A stretch of 15,436 nucleotides of DNA from positions 1 to 15,436 of the forward strand of contig CAJUHV010000082.1 of the NCBI GenBank assembly GCA_910586445.1. Reading direction: 5' to 3'. The DNA is from an uncultured Eubacterium sp. Lineage in GTDB: Bacteria > Bacillota > Clostridia > Lachnospirales > Lachnospiraceae. Below, one piece after another: positions 1-5,955 of the stretch. Numbering within the stretch: position 1 is the stretch's first letter; each line of letters begins with the position of its first letter. The notes under the pieces were generated by a model, which worked only from the letters and a program-made list of their open reading frames with translations, was not told the DNA's origin and made no database searches. A program made the translations under genes and the position numbers.

Positions 1-23
1 CAGCTAATTCAACAGCAAGGGTA

Positions 24-620
24 TCATTTATAAAAGTTGTAAAGTCGTGTAAAAACAACGTACTGGTTGATTATATCGCCCTCTCTGCCATCACAGATCA
101 CTTTTATTTTTGCATCAATCCCGCATTCCTGCCCGCCAAAAAATTCTTCTGACAATATAATATATTCCTGCTTCTTTGAACGCTTTCCAGTAAATATCAC
201 ATACAGTTCTGGTTTTGGCATTTCAACTTTCTTACTGCTGTAAAGGTTCGCCTTGTGTCCCTTGAAATATTCATTGTATGTCTGCATCAGGTACATCAAT
301 GCCCTTATTACAATATTAGCTGACCACACGGACTGTGCCTCCACAAGCAAAAGCAGTGAACTACCCACTAAAAATCCCAGGTCATTATACTGGCCGTTTG
401 TCAGAACATTATGGATTGTAACAATCAAGATGTCATCTTCCGTTGCTTCTGTATCCTCCGGGTGCAGAGCCCGGTACAGCTGAATCAGGTATTTTTTATC
501 TGCAAATAAATTTGTAAACACGCTGTCCTGGACAGTCCACTTCACAACATATTCCGATTCCTTTTCCCTGCCGCTGCCTGCATCATCATTCCGGCCATCC
601 GTTACAGACAAATCTTCCAT
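24..620 (-). CDS. Rpn-like PD-(D/E)XK nuclease/transposase family protein, C-terminus probably shortened
   Basis: The protein matches the general pattern of Rpn (recombination-promoting nuclease, transposase_31-like) proteins. An N-terminal segment has the 'D.vF..LF.d..yl..LY.al' character. The nuclease core is N-D-LGFLVGSSLLLLVEAQS, with the conserved D and E-x-Q, followed by a helix rich in R and Y (IRALMYLMQTYNEYF). The family cuts DNA and is linked to RecA-independent recombination. The start at 620 (MEDLSVT) is preferred because AGAGGGG at 630-636 lies 9 nt upstream; the ATG at 626 would be only 3 nt from it. The protein ends right after QYVVFTRLYNFYK, while relatives usually run on for roughly another hundred residues in a charged helical tail. 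The neighbouring frame stays open to the window edge, so a frameshift is possible. The assignment is by motif only. Confidence 0.6.
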   Translation of the reverse strand: MEDLSVTDGRNDDAGSGREKESEYVVKWTVQDSVFTNLFADKKYLIQLYRALHPEDTEATEDDILIVTIHNVLTNGQYNDLGFLVGSSLLLLVEAQSVWSANIVIRALMYLMQTYNEYFKGHKANLYSSKKVEMPKPELYVIFTGKRSKKQEYIILSEEFFGGQECGIDAKIKVICDGREGDIINQYVVFTRLYNFYK

Positions 621-684
621 TTCCATCCGCCCCTCTTTCTGTCTGCAGCATAAAACAGCATTATCCGCCCACTGCCATGCCTTA

Positions 685-713
685 ATTATACTAAATCACC
701 CTGCTGTTTTCAA
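685..713 (-). promoter_or_regulatory. SigA-type promoter for the Rpn-like gene
   Basis: Read on the minus strand, TTGAAA (708-713) and a perfect TATAAT (685-690) are separated by exactly 17 nt. The -10 box lies about 65 nt upstream of the Rpn-like start and just past the relaxase stop, so the nuclease gene can be transcribed independently of the relaxase. Confidence 0.65.
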
Positions 714-725
714 TATCATTTCATC

Positions 726-2273
726 TTATAGCTCAATATCATATGTTCTCTTTTTCTGTACACTGCCCAGTTTCTTTTGCTGCCGCCTACTCCGGTTCGC
801 TTCCTCACGCTCATAATCTTTTCTGTTATAGCTGATTATCTCTGAATATGCTAATGCCGCAGCTACTTTCCCGCGCCTGCTCCTCAGACTATCCATTTCT
901 TTTTCTATGGACTGGATTTCCATCCGCCACTTTTCTGTGGCTATCTTTTCCCCATTATCTAAAAGTGACGCCATCTGGCTCTTTACCAGTGGAAATTTTT
1001 CTAAATCCTTCTTATGTTCCCTGTCATATTTTAGCTTTGCTAAACCTTTCAGGCCCAGGCTCTCCCTGTATATCCTAGCATAAGGTTCATATCTGGCATA
1101 CACCCGAAGCTGGTCATTCCGTCGTTCAAGCTGACGCATCACGGATTTCCATGCCCCATCAAGCATTTCCCACTCTTTTTCCTTTTCATCAGCAAATTTT
1201 TCAAGTTCTGCAAAGCTGGAAATCTTTGCAGATGATATAAAAGTCGCAGCATTTTCCGGTCTCTGAAGCACTTCCCTGTTGCTAATCCGCCGGATATATC
1301 TGCCGCCTATAATCGGAAGTGCAAGCCTTTTCTTTATGCCCACAATGTTCCTGATCAGTTCCAAAATCTCATTTCCAGATTCTGGTACAGCACACGATCT
1401 GGATGCCCTGATTTCTTCAACCTTTTTCTCTGCCGCTTCATAATCAGCCAGCGCCTGTTCCAGAAGTGCATTCTGCTCCATGATCTCCCTGTTTATATTG
1501 CCCCTGCCAGTCTGTATCCCCTTTTTTTCAAGCCTGCCTGCACCCGCTCCCAAATGTATGGATGGTTCCCGTTCAATGCCAAGTTCCCTGAAAGAACGGT
1601 ATTCCCACCTTCCGCCAATGCCTGCCTTTTCATTTACCGCATTAATTGTATCGGCAAGGTCTTTCCTCCATATTTTTGCCTTTTTCCTGTCATTCCAGTC
1701 AGTTGTAAATTCTGTCGTGCTTCTGTACCCTTTTCCATTCCAGTTTCTTATTTTGTTTCCGTCTTTATCAAGAATATAAACCTTGCGCTGTTTCGCTCCC
1801 CACTTTCCATCCTGTGTAAGCGGGCGCATGGTAAGCAGCACATGGATATGTAAGTTTCTCTGCCCTTCCCTGTTTTCTGAATCGTGGATTGCCCAGTCCG
1901 CACACATGCCCTGTGATACAAAATTTCTCTGCACATAATCCCTCACTGTTTCCTCTGCCAGCTCATAAGACCAGTCATTCGGCAGCGATGCCTTGAGCAT
2001 TCTTGCCAGCTGTGCCCTCTTTCCTTTTTCTGCAAGCTCCACGGAATTCCAGAGCGCAGCCCTGTCTGCAAATTCTTCCGGTGCGTTTACAGGAAGTGAA
2101 ATTTCGCTGTGTACCAGATCTTCCTGATATTTCGGACGGTAATTCTGTCCGTCATATTCACAATACAGAACACTCCTGCTGATGTAAGATGCCTTGTCTA
2201 CTGCTGACTGCCCCTTGCTGCGCCTGACAATGCTGAACCTTGTACTTAAATGTTTTACGCCCAAAAGTTTCAC
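726..2273 (-). CDS. mobL: MobA/MobL family relaxase
   Basis: This is a DNA-nicking relaxase of the MobA/MobL (MOBQ-type) family. It would cleave one strand at oriT, stay covalently bound to the 5' end and lead it into a recipient through a helper secretion system. The N-terminal segment has the family's RSKGQSAVDKASYISRS, with Tyr30 the likely nucleophile. The metal-binding motif is NLHIHVLLTMR (His142, His144; HxHxxxT), and after it WNGKGYRSTTEFTTDWNDR and KAGIGGRWEYRSFRELGIEREP are typical of MobL. The C-terminal half (about residue 255 on) is charged and coiled-coil-like. The start is GTG at 2271-2273; the stop of a short upstream ORF overlaps it as GTGA, which supports this start over the internal TTG codons. 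The likely oriT lies 0.5-0.6 kb upstream. The frame is intact, with no internal stop. Confidence 0.88.
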   Translation of the reverse strand: MKLLGVKHLSTRFSIVRRSKGQSAVDKASYISRSVLYCEYDGQNYRPKYQEDLVHSEISLPVNAPEEFADRAALWNSVELAEKGKRAQLARMLKASLPNDWSYELAEETVRDYVQRNFVSQGMCADWAIHDSENREGQRNLHIHVLLTMRPLTQDGKWGAKQRKVYILDKDGNKIRNWNGKGYRSTTEFTTDWNDRKKAKIWRKDLADTINAVNEKAGIGGRWEYRSFRELGIEREPSIHLGAGAGRLEKKGIQTGRGNINREIMEQNALLEQALADYEAAEKKVEEIRASRSCAVPESGNEILELIRNIVGIKKRLALPIIGGRYIRRISNREVLQRPENAATFISSAKISSFAELEKFADEKEKEWEMLDGAWKSVMRQLERRNDQLRVYARYEPYARIYRESLGLKGLAKLKYDREHKKDLEKFPLVKSQMASLLDNGEKIATEKWRMEIQSIEKEMDSLRSRRGKVAAALAYSEIISYNRKDYEREEANRSRRQQKKLGSVQKKRTYDIEL

Positions 2274-2326
2274 CGCCAGACAGTTCTTCCCGATTTAGCA
2301 ATTATCTTTTCTAATTGACCAGCCAT
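2270..2326 (-). CDS. 18-residue leader peptide overlapping the relaxase start
   Basis: ATG at 2324-2326 is preceded by AAAGGA with about 8 nt spacing and encodes MAGQLEKIIAKSGRTVWR. Its TGA stop (2270-2272) overlaps the relaxase GTG start (2271-2273) in a GTGA junction, the classic layout for translational coupling. The relaxase itself has only a poorly spaced GGGAAG upstream, so reinitiation from this leader is a reasonable way to set relaxase levels. I do not recognise the peptide; it may have no function beyond coupling. Confidence 0.45.
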   Translation of the reverse strand: MAGQLEKIIAKSGRTVWR

Positions 2327-2496
2327 ACACCCTGTCCTTTCCTTTTTTATAATCTTAATCCGCTTCTATAGCTACAAATACAATCGAACTATGTATAAAT
2401 TTTTAAGCTATTTATGACTTCACGCAAATATTCTCATCAGCATGTAAAAATTCATCAACAGAAGTAAATTATTCCCGGATTTGCGGCTTCCAAGTA

Positions 2497-2583
2497 TACT
2501 CCAAGTTGATTTGAACTGTCAATGGCAAGGGCTAAAGCCAATGCCTGCGGCATTCCATTGACAGTTCAAATCAACTTGGAGTA
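2497..2583. repeat. 29-bp perfect inverted repeat with structured loop
   Basis: The arms 2497-2525 and 2555-2583 are exact reverse complements over 29 bp. The 29-nt loop between them holds two smaller palindromes: GGCTAAAGCC (2530-2539) and AATGCC-TGC-GGCATT (2540-2554, 6-bp stem). The whole can fold as a branched cruciform in DNA or a cloverleaf-like RNA. No T-run follows on either strand, so it is not a standard terminator. It sits between the oriT-like region and the relaxase leader. Possible roles are a relaxase or replication-protein site, a regulatory RNA structure, or a small transposable palindrome. The structure is certain; the function is not known. Confidence 0.8.
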
Positions 2584-2804
2584 GAGGCAGCTAAGCAAAT
2601 CAAAAAACAAATCTGTGCTTCACATCACCAAACACAAAACTAAAGCCGTCAGAACACAAATCATTCCATCTGCCAGACATGTCCATCTGTTTTCCATTTC
2701 CGCACTACAGCCACCACAAAACGCTTCTGATAATACTGCAAATATTTCCTGATTACAGTTCCCTGCTTTTCACCATAATTCTGTGCCGCCTCAAAATTCT
2801 TTTC

Positions 2805-2936
2805 ACCCCGCTTGCGGGGTGCGCACAGATATACCACCGCTGGGGCGGCGGTATTGTGCGCCCTCCGGGGGCTCTCCTACGGAGAGAAGCTGCCTGTCTT
2901 ACAGACTTGCAGAAGGGGAAAGCACACATCCCCTTC
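2805..2936 (+). other. oriT: Probable origin of transfer (oriT)
   Basis: Four hairpins are packed together. The first is ACCCCG/CGGGGT (2805-2820). The second is a long stem formed by GCGCACA (2821-2827) with TGTGCGC (2855-2861) and TACCACCGC (2832-2840) with GCGGCGGTA (2845-2853, one mismatch) around a TGGG loop. The third is CTCTCC/GGAGAG (2872-2886) and the fourth GAAGGGGA/TCCCCTTC (2912-2936). Directly after the second inverted repeat comes TTGTGCGCCCTCC (2854-2866), which closely resembles the RSF1010-type nick region (GTGCG/CCCTCC) used by MOBQ relaxases and has the same stem-then-nick order. Nicking would fall near 2860/2861 on the plus strand. That would send the rightward sequence first and the relaxase gene last, as usual. 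The 3' edge of the next mobilization gene abuts the region. Confidence 0.7.
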
Positions 2937-2941
2937 GGTCG

Positions 2942-3274
2942 CTACGCTCCCTGCCCCTCTGCATCTTCCATCACATTGCTGTAGTTGTCCTGTGCGCATC
3001 CCGCTTCCTGTTCAATCTCTCTGATCACCTGTCTACATTCCTGCGTAGCAAGTGCTTTGGATAAAATACAGTTTAATTCGCTTTCTTCAAAACGGTAACA
3101 CTGCGGAAAATATTTTACAATGATACCGCCCATCATATATTTATAACGGTTTTCTGCTTTCCTGCGCCTTTCGTTCTGTTTCTTCCTTTCGTTTGCCAGT
3201 CTTGCCTTTGCCTGTTCTGCATTTTTTATTGCATCTTCCAAAGCCCTGCTGTTTCCGTTTACGTTATCAATCAT
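2942..3274 (-). CDS. Small charged relaxosome-type protein (DUF3847-like)
   Basis: This is a 110-residue basic protein. Residues about 10-45 form a charged helix (EQAKARLANERKKQNERRRK), followed by a compact segment KYMMGGIIVKYFPQCYRFEESEL and a final helical part (ILSKALATQECRQVIREIEQE). This arrangement resembles the DUF3847/MobC-like accessory proteins commonly coded beside MobL relaxases and oriT, where they are thought to help the relaxase bind oriT. It ends 6 bp from the oriT hairpins. The ATG start at 3272-3274 has AAAGGA/AAGG upstream and overlaps by 8 nt the end of a small upstream ORF. The family name is tentative; the role is inferred mainly from position. Confidence 0.6.
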   Translation of the reverse strand: MIDNVNGNSRALEDAIKNAEQAKARLANERKKQNERRRKAENRYKYMMGGIIVKYFPQCYRFEESELNCILSKALATQECRQVIREIEQEAGCAQDNYSNVMEDAEGQGA

Positions 3275-3362
3275 TCTGCCTTATCCTTTCCATAGCTTTT
3301 CTTTTTTTAACCATTCCTTCTAATGCACAAATAAACGTCAAAAAAGTTTCAGTTTCTTTCAC
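3267..3362 (-). CDS. Small basic ORF coupled to the DUF3847-like gene; start uncertain
   Basis: A frame open from 3401 to a TGA at 3267-3269 has protein-like composition, including KETETFLTFICALEGMVKKR and KAMERIRQND. The only standard start with reasonable length is GTG at 3360-3362 (31 residues), without a well spaced ribosome site. The frame is open 13 codons further upstream. An ATG in another frame (minus-strand ATGAAATTTTTATAAG, near 3387) would enter this frame if one T were added in the T5 run, so this may be a gene with a start-proximal frameshift. The 3' end overlaps the next gene by 8 nt, as in coupled operons. I do not recognise the family. Confidence 0.3.
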   Translation of the reverse strand: MKETETFLTFICALEGMVKKRKAMERIRQND

Positions 3363-3455
3363 CCTTGCTTTCTGTCTTATAAAAATTTCATCCTGTAGTT
3401 CTCAAATCATTATCAAAGATAGTCTGAAATATTTTCTCAGAGAATACTATTTTTC

Positions 3456-3662
3456 CTACTGCTGACCGGCTTTCTGCATCCAGTCAAAAAAAGCCTTCTT
3501 GCTGACCTTTATAAGCCTTCCGCTCCTGAATGCCGGAAAGCCGGGCATATGCACCAGTTCATAGGCGCTTGCCCTTGAAATTCCCATAATGCACTGGATA
3601 TGCCGTACATCCAGCACAAGCGGCAGGTCATTATAGTCTTTCAGTCTCTTGCCATCTTCCAT
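3456..3662 (-). CDS. Excisionase-like helix-turn-helix protein
   Basis: This 68-residue protein has a single winged-HTH/MerR-like fold typical of excisionase (Xis) and HTH_17 proteins. LVLDVRHIQCIMGISRASAY holds the turn region, then ELVHMPGFPAFRSGRLIKVSKKAFFDWMQK gives the 'FP..R.g+...v.k..f..Wl' wing and C-terminal helix. Such proteins bind DNA to steer excision or control mobilization genes. The start at 3662 is chosen for the strong AGGGGAGGT 6 nt upstream. The frame is open upstream to an ATG at 3728 that overlaps the stop of another short ORF as ATGA, giving a possible 90-residue form. A TATAAT lies upstream at 3801-3806, but its TTGACA partner (3830-3835) is 23 nt away, too far for a normal promoter. 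Confidence 0.72.
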   Translation of the reverse strand: MEDGKRLKDYNDLPLVLDVRHIQCIMGISRASAYELVHMPGFPAFRSGRLIKVSKKAFFDWMQKAGQQ

Positions 3663-3972
3663 GCTATACCTCCCCTGGATTAAATAATATAAACCTTTTT
3701 GCTGCCGTTCTTCCCACTGGACGTTCATCCTGCCCCATTTCTGCGGCGTTTCTTATAGCTTGGTGCGCTCCCACTGATCACAGCGTCACTTCCCTGCCTT
3801 ATTATATCCCCTGCGGACGGTCATTCAGTTGTCAATGTACTGCATATAATCAAATTACCATTTGAACGCATCATAACAGTATTTCCTTGCATAATCAATA
3901 ACTATGCGCTATCATAAGTGTAATAGATGTGACTATTTTTATAATTACCATAAAAAGAGGGATTTATCAGTA

Positions 3973-5016
3973 ATGGAATATGAATTTCAACGGCATGATC
4001 CGTGTTTTGATCAAATTTTGTTTGTCATGACCTTAGATATAAAGAAAATGAAAGAGCGCATCGTTGCCGGAAAAGAATCTGCAGTACATTCCCGCCTGCG
4101 GGGAAATCCAGATGCAGAAGTGATTTGCGACACAATTCGTCCTCTTGGGACGTTCCTGCTGGAATTTGAACAGGATCCGGCCGGAGAATGGAACAGGTAC
4201 GGTCTGGCACCGCTGCGTAAAGCGCTTCACAGTAACAGATGGAAGCAGCCGGATTTAGAACAATCCGCATCTGCTTTCCTACGTCAAAAATACCAGACTG
4301 GCGACCCGGTGCGTCAATATACTGCCTGCCGCATCTGGGAAGGATATCTGGCAGCAAGGGAATACCGTAACCGCACTACAGCGTGTGACCGTTTCATGGA
4401 TATGATAAGCCATCTTACGCTATCTTTCCAGACAACTGCAGAGACAGATTTTAAAATGCAGACGGGCCAGATTATCCCACCCGTTCCTTTTCACAAACTT
4501 CCCTCACACCTTCCGGCACAAGATACAAAGCTTGAACTCTGGTATCCTGGCTATGGGACAGAAATGGAATGCGCATGTACGTATACTTCATTCTATCCGA
4601 TAATATCTTATTATTTAAACCGCCTGAAAGACTGGGGGCTGATTTTCAGACAATGCAAAATGTGTAACTGCTTTTTCCTGGCAAAGAGCCGGCGGTATGA
4701 ACTGTGCAGTGATAAATGCAGAAAGGCAAAGGCTTTGCAGAACAAGCGGGAATTTGATGAACGTGCAAGGGTAAATAATTATGACCTGCTTTATAAAAAT
4801 GAGTGTCAGAACTGGAGAAATAAGATTAATAAGGCGAAAAATGATGGGTTCCCGCCCGAAAAACTGGAAAAAATGAAAGGTGCGTTTGAAACATTCAAAA
4901 AAGAAGCCCTGCAGCGGAAAAAGCTAATCCATACAGGCGAATCCAGTGTGAAAGAATTTACAGACTGGATTTATCAGCAGAGCAGCATTATTGTGGAATT
5001 AGCACGCGATTCCTAA
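3973..5016 (+). CDS. DUF6076 family protein with C-terminal zinc-binding motif
   Basis: This 347-residue protein resembles the DUF6076 family of Clostridia, found on and near mobile elements and of unknown function. The N-terminus EYEFQRHDPCFDQILF is typical. A central segment has GQIIPPVPFHKLPSHL and YYLNRLKDWGLIFRQC. The C-terminal part has a CGNR-like zinc site: Cys228, Cys231, Cys245 and Cys249 in CKMCNCFF..CSDKC. A conserved charged tail follows (RKAKALQNKREFDERAR, YKNECQNWRNKINKAK, KEFTDWIYQQS). The start at 3973 is preferred because the family begins near here. An in-frame ATG at 3904 would add 23 residues including CNRC but has no ribosome site. AGAGGGA lies about 12 nt before 3973. 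The gene is the only plus-strand gene of the left part. The zinc finger suggests nucleic-acid binding, which is inference. Confidence 0.72.
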   Translation: MEYEFQRHDPCFDQILFVMTLDIKKMKERIVAGKESAVHSRLRGNPDAEVICDTIRPLGTFLLEFEQDPAGEWNRYGLAPLRKALHSNRWKQPDLEQSASAFLRQKYQTGDPVRQYTACRIWEGYLAAREYRNRTTACDRFMDMISHLTLSFQTTAETDFKMQTGQIIPPVPFHKLPSHLPAQDTKLELWYPGYGTEMECACTYTSFYPIISYYLNRLKDWGLIFRQCKMCNCFFLAKSRRYELCSDKCRKAKALQNKREFDERARVNNYDLLYKNECQNWRNKINKAKNDGFPPEKLEKMKGAFETFKKEALQRKKLIHTGESSVKEFTDWIYQQSSIIVELARDS

Positions 5017-5175
5017 AATACAATTTCGAATACTGCCATTACTATCAATCCAAGTGATATCCCTTCTGAGCATGAAGTAAATATCAATGTGTATCTGATG
5101 GATGGACAGTACGTAGCTTTCCCAAGTAAAATCGAAGATGGCGCCAGGATACGCTGCCATCTTCGACAAAACTAA
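5017..5175 (+). pseudogene. In-phase 52-codon fragment after DUF6076, possible remnant of a surface protein
   Basis: Directly after the DUF6076 TAA the same frame stays open for 52 codons, including NTAITINPSDIPSEHEVNIN and VYLMDGQYVAFPSKIEDGAR, then stops at 5173-5175. It has no start codon or ribosome site. The style, a beta-rich segment with 'vyLmDgqyvaf', recalls the N-terminal domain of the large RCC1 protein in this window (FYLRGFLVDEDTLRPLC). It may be the 3' end of a truncated secreted-protein gene left when the mobile element was inserted or deleted. The 3' end is also used by the terminator stem of the opposite strand. Confidence 0.25.
5132..5166 (-). terminator. Hairpin terminator of the surface-protein operon
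   Basis: A perfect 11-bp stem TCGAAGATGGC (5132-5142) with GCCATCTTCGA (5156-5166) and a 13-nt loop starts 14 nt beyond the stop of the cohesin-dockerin gene. On the minus strand the stem is followed by TTTTAC, a short U-tract, so termination fits the leftward genes. The plus strand has no U-tract after the stem. Confidence 0.6.
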
Positions 5176-5179
5176 CACA

Positions 5180-5938
5180 TTAAAATCTATCTATTTCACC
5201 ATTATAAAATTTCATAATCAGTTTTGCATCCGTCAGATTCACCCTACCATCCCCGTTAACATCCGCATTCTGTTTCTGTCTGCTGTCCAGTGTTCTTGCA
5301 TTATTATAATGCTGCATAACATATTTCACATCAATCAGGTTTACCATACCGTCAAGGTTTACATCTCCAAGTACAGCTTTCACTTCTGCCTCTGCAATCG
5401 TAATGGAAGACGGAACCCTGTGTTCAATTTCTACCGTCTGCACATCGCTGGAACTGCCCCATCCCATATGTGTAACGCACACTGTCGTTTTGCCAGTCGA
5501 AGCATCCCCTTTCACATGCAGATTAAGCTGCAGAATCATACCATCCATTGGAACTGTAATGTCCGTGTGGTACGCTATGGAAAACGCACCCGTGGATGGC
5601 TCAAAATTCCAGTCGGATGCTTTTTCACTTTCAACCGGCAGAATATCCGCTTTTTCTATTGCAAACAAACTGCTGTCATATTCCAGCATACCACTTATTT
5701 TTAACATATTCTGTGAATCAGCTTTTCCGCTTCCCTGTTTTAGAAAAACAGACAAAACAACAGTATCCCCCTGCCTGCACTCAGATTTATCGAGATCATG
5801 TTCTATGACCCATTCTCCTGCATCAGCCACTGCTGTGTCTGCATATGTCCGGAATGATACCACACCCATGCATAAAACCACTGCCAGTCCAGCGGCTATT
5901 AATTTCCCAAATTTTTTCATCCTGCATCTTTTCCTCAT
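5180..5938 (-). CDS. Secreted cohesin-dockerin adaptor protein
   Basis: The 252-residue protein has three parts. A signal peptide (basic start, AAGLAVVLCMGVV core, likely cut after TYA at residue 33) is followed by a cohesin-like beta domain (about 38-186; LDKSECRQGDTVVLSVFLK, GMLEYDSSLFAI, FSIAYHTDITVPMDGMILQL). The C-terminus is a type I-like dockerin (191-250) with two calcium loops, DVNLDGMVNLID (Asp192, Asn194, Asp196, Asn200, Asp203) and DVNGDGRVNLTD (Asp226, Asn228, Asp230, Asn234, Asp237), each followed by a helix ending in HY or FY. Dockerins bind cohesins, so it can dock on one cohesin and offer another, like adaptor scaffoldins. The start at 5938 is chosen for AGGCAGG just upstream; GTG at 5977 would overlap the previous gene, and ATG at 5920 is also possible. 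It lies 17 nt after the anchored cohesin gene, so co-transcription is very likely. Confidence 0.82.
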   Translation of the reverse strand: MRKRCRMKKFGKLIAAGLAVVLCMGVVSFRTYADTAVADAGEWVIEHDLDKSECRQGDTVVLSVFLKQGSGKADSQNMLKISGMLEYDSSLFAIEKADILPVESEKASDWNFEPSTGAFSIAYHTDITVPMDGMILQLNLHVKGDASTGKTTVCVTHMGWGSSSDVQTVEIEHRVPSSITIAEAEVKAVLGDVNLDGMVNLIDVKYVMQHYNNARTLDSRQKQNADVNGDGRVNLTDAKLIMKFYNGEIDRF

Positions 5939-5955
5939 AGTCCTGCCTGCTTTCC

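Larger units (their letters stand above)
24..5016. mobile_element. Mobilization module of a mobilizable element (boundaries not resolved)
   Basis: A MobA/MobL relaxase, an oriT-like hairpin region with a nick-type sequence, a small charged relaxosome-type protein, an excisionase-like HTH protein, an Rpn-like nuclease and a DUF6076 protein lie together, as in mobilizable elements of Lachnospiraceae. No integrase, serine recombinase, coupling protein or type IV secretion gene is visible, so transfer would need a helper element and integration would need a recombinase outside the window. The right limit is placed at the DUF6076 stop because the next frame looks like a truncated unrelated gene. 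The left limit is unknown. No flanking direct repeats were identified, so the coordinates mark gene content and not mapped ends. Confidence 0.5.

Noticed and set aside
1480..1853. Plus-strand open frames opposite the relaxase
   Set aside because: The minus-strand relaxase frame is continuous with conserved motifs; these are shadows without ribosome sites.
2497..2583. Cloverleaf-like fold as a tRNA gene
   Set aside because: The arms are 29 bp long and there is no T-arm or anticodon consensus; it is a palindrome, not a tRNA.
3801..3835. TTGACA and TATAAT upstream of the HTH gene as a strong promoter
   Set aside because: Both boxes are perfect, but the 23-nt gap is too wide for a SigA promoter and wider than the 19-20 nt of MerR-type promoters.
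5138..5704. Plus-strand open frame rich in His, Phe and Tyr opposite the dockerin
   Set aside because: The composition is what a reverse reading of the dockerin gene gives; the minus frame has the perfect calcium loops.
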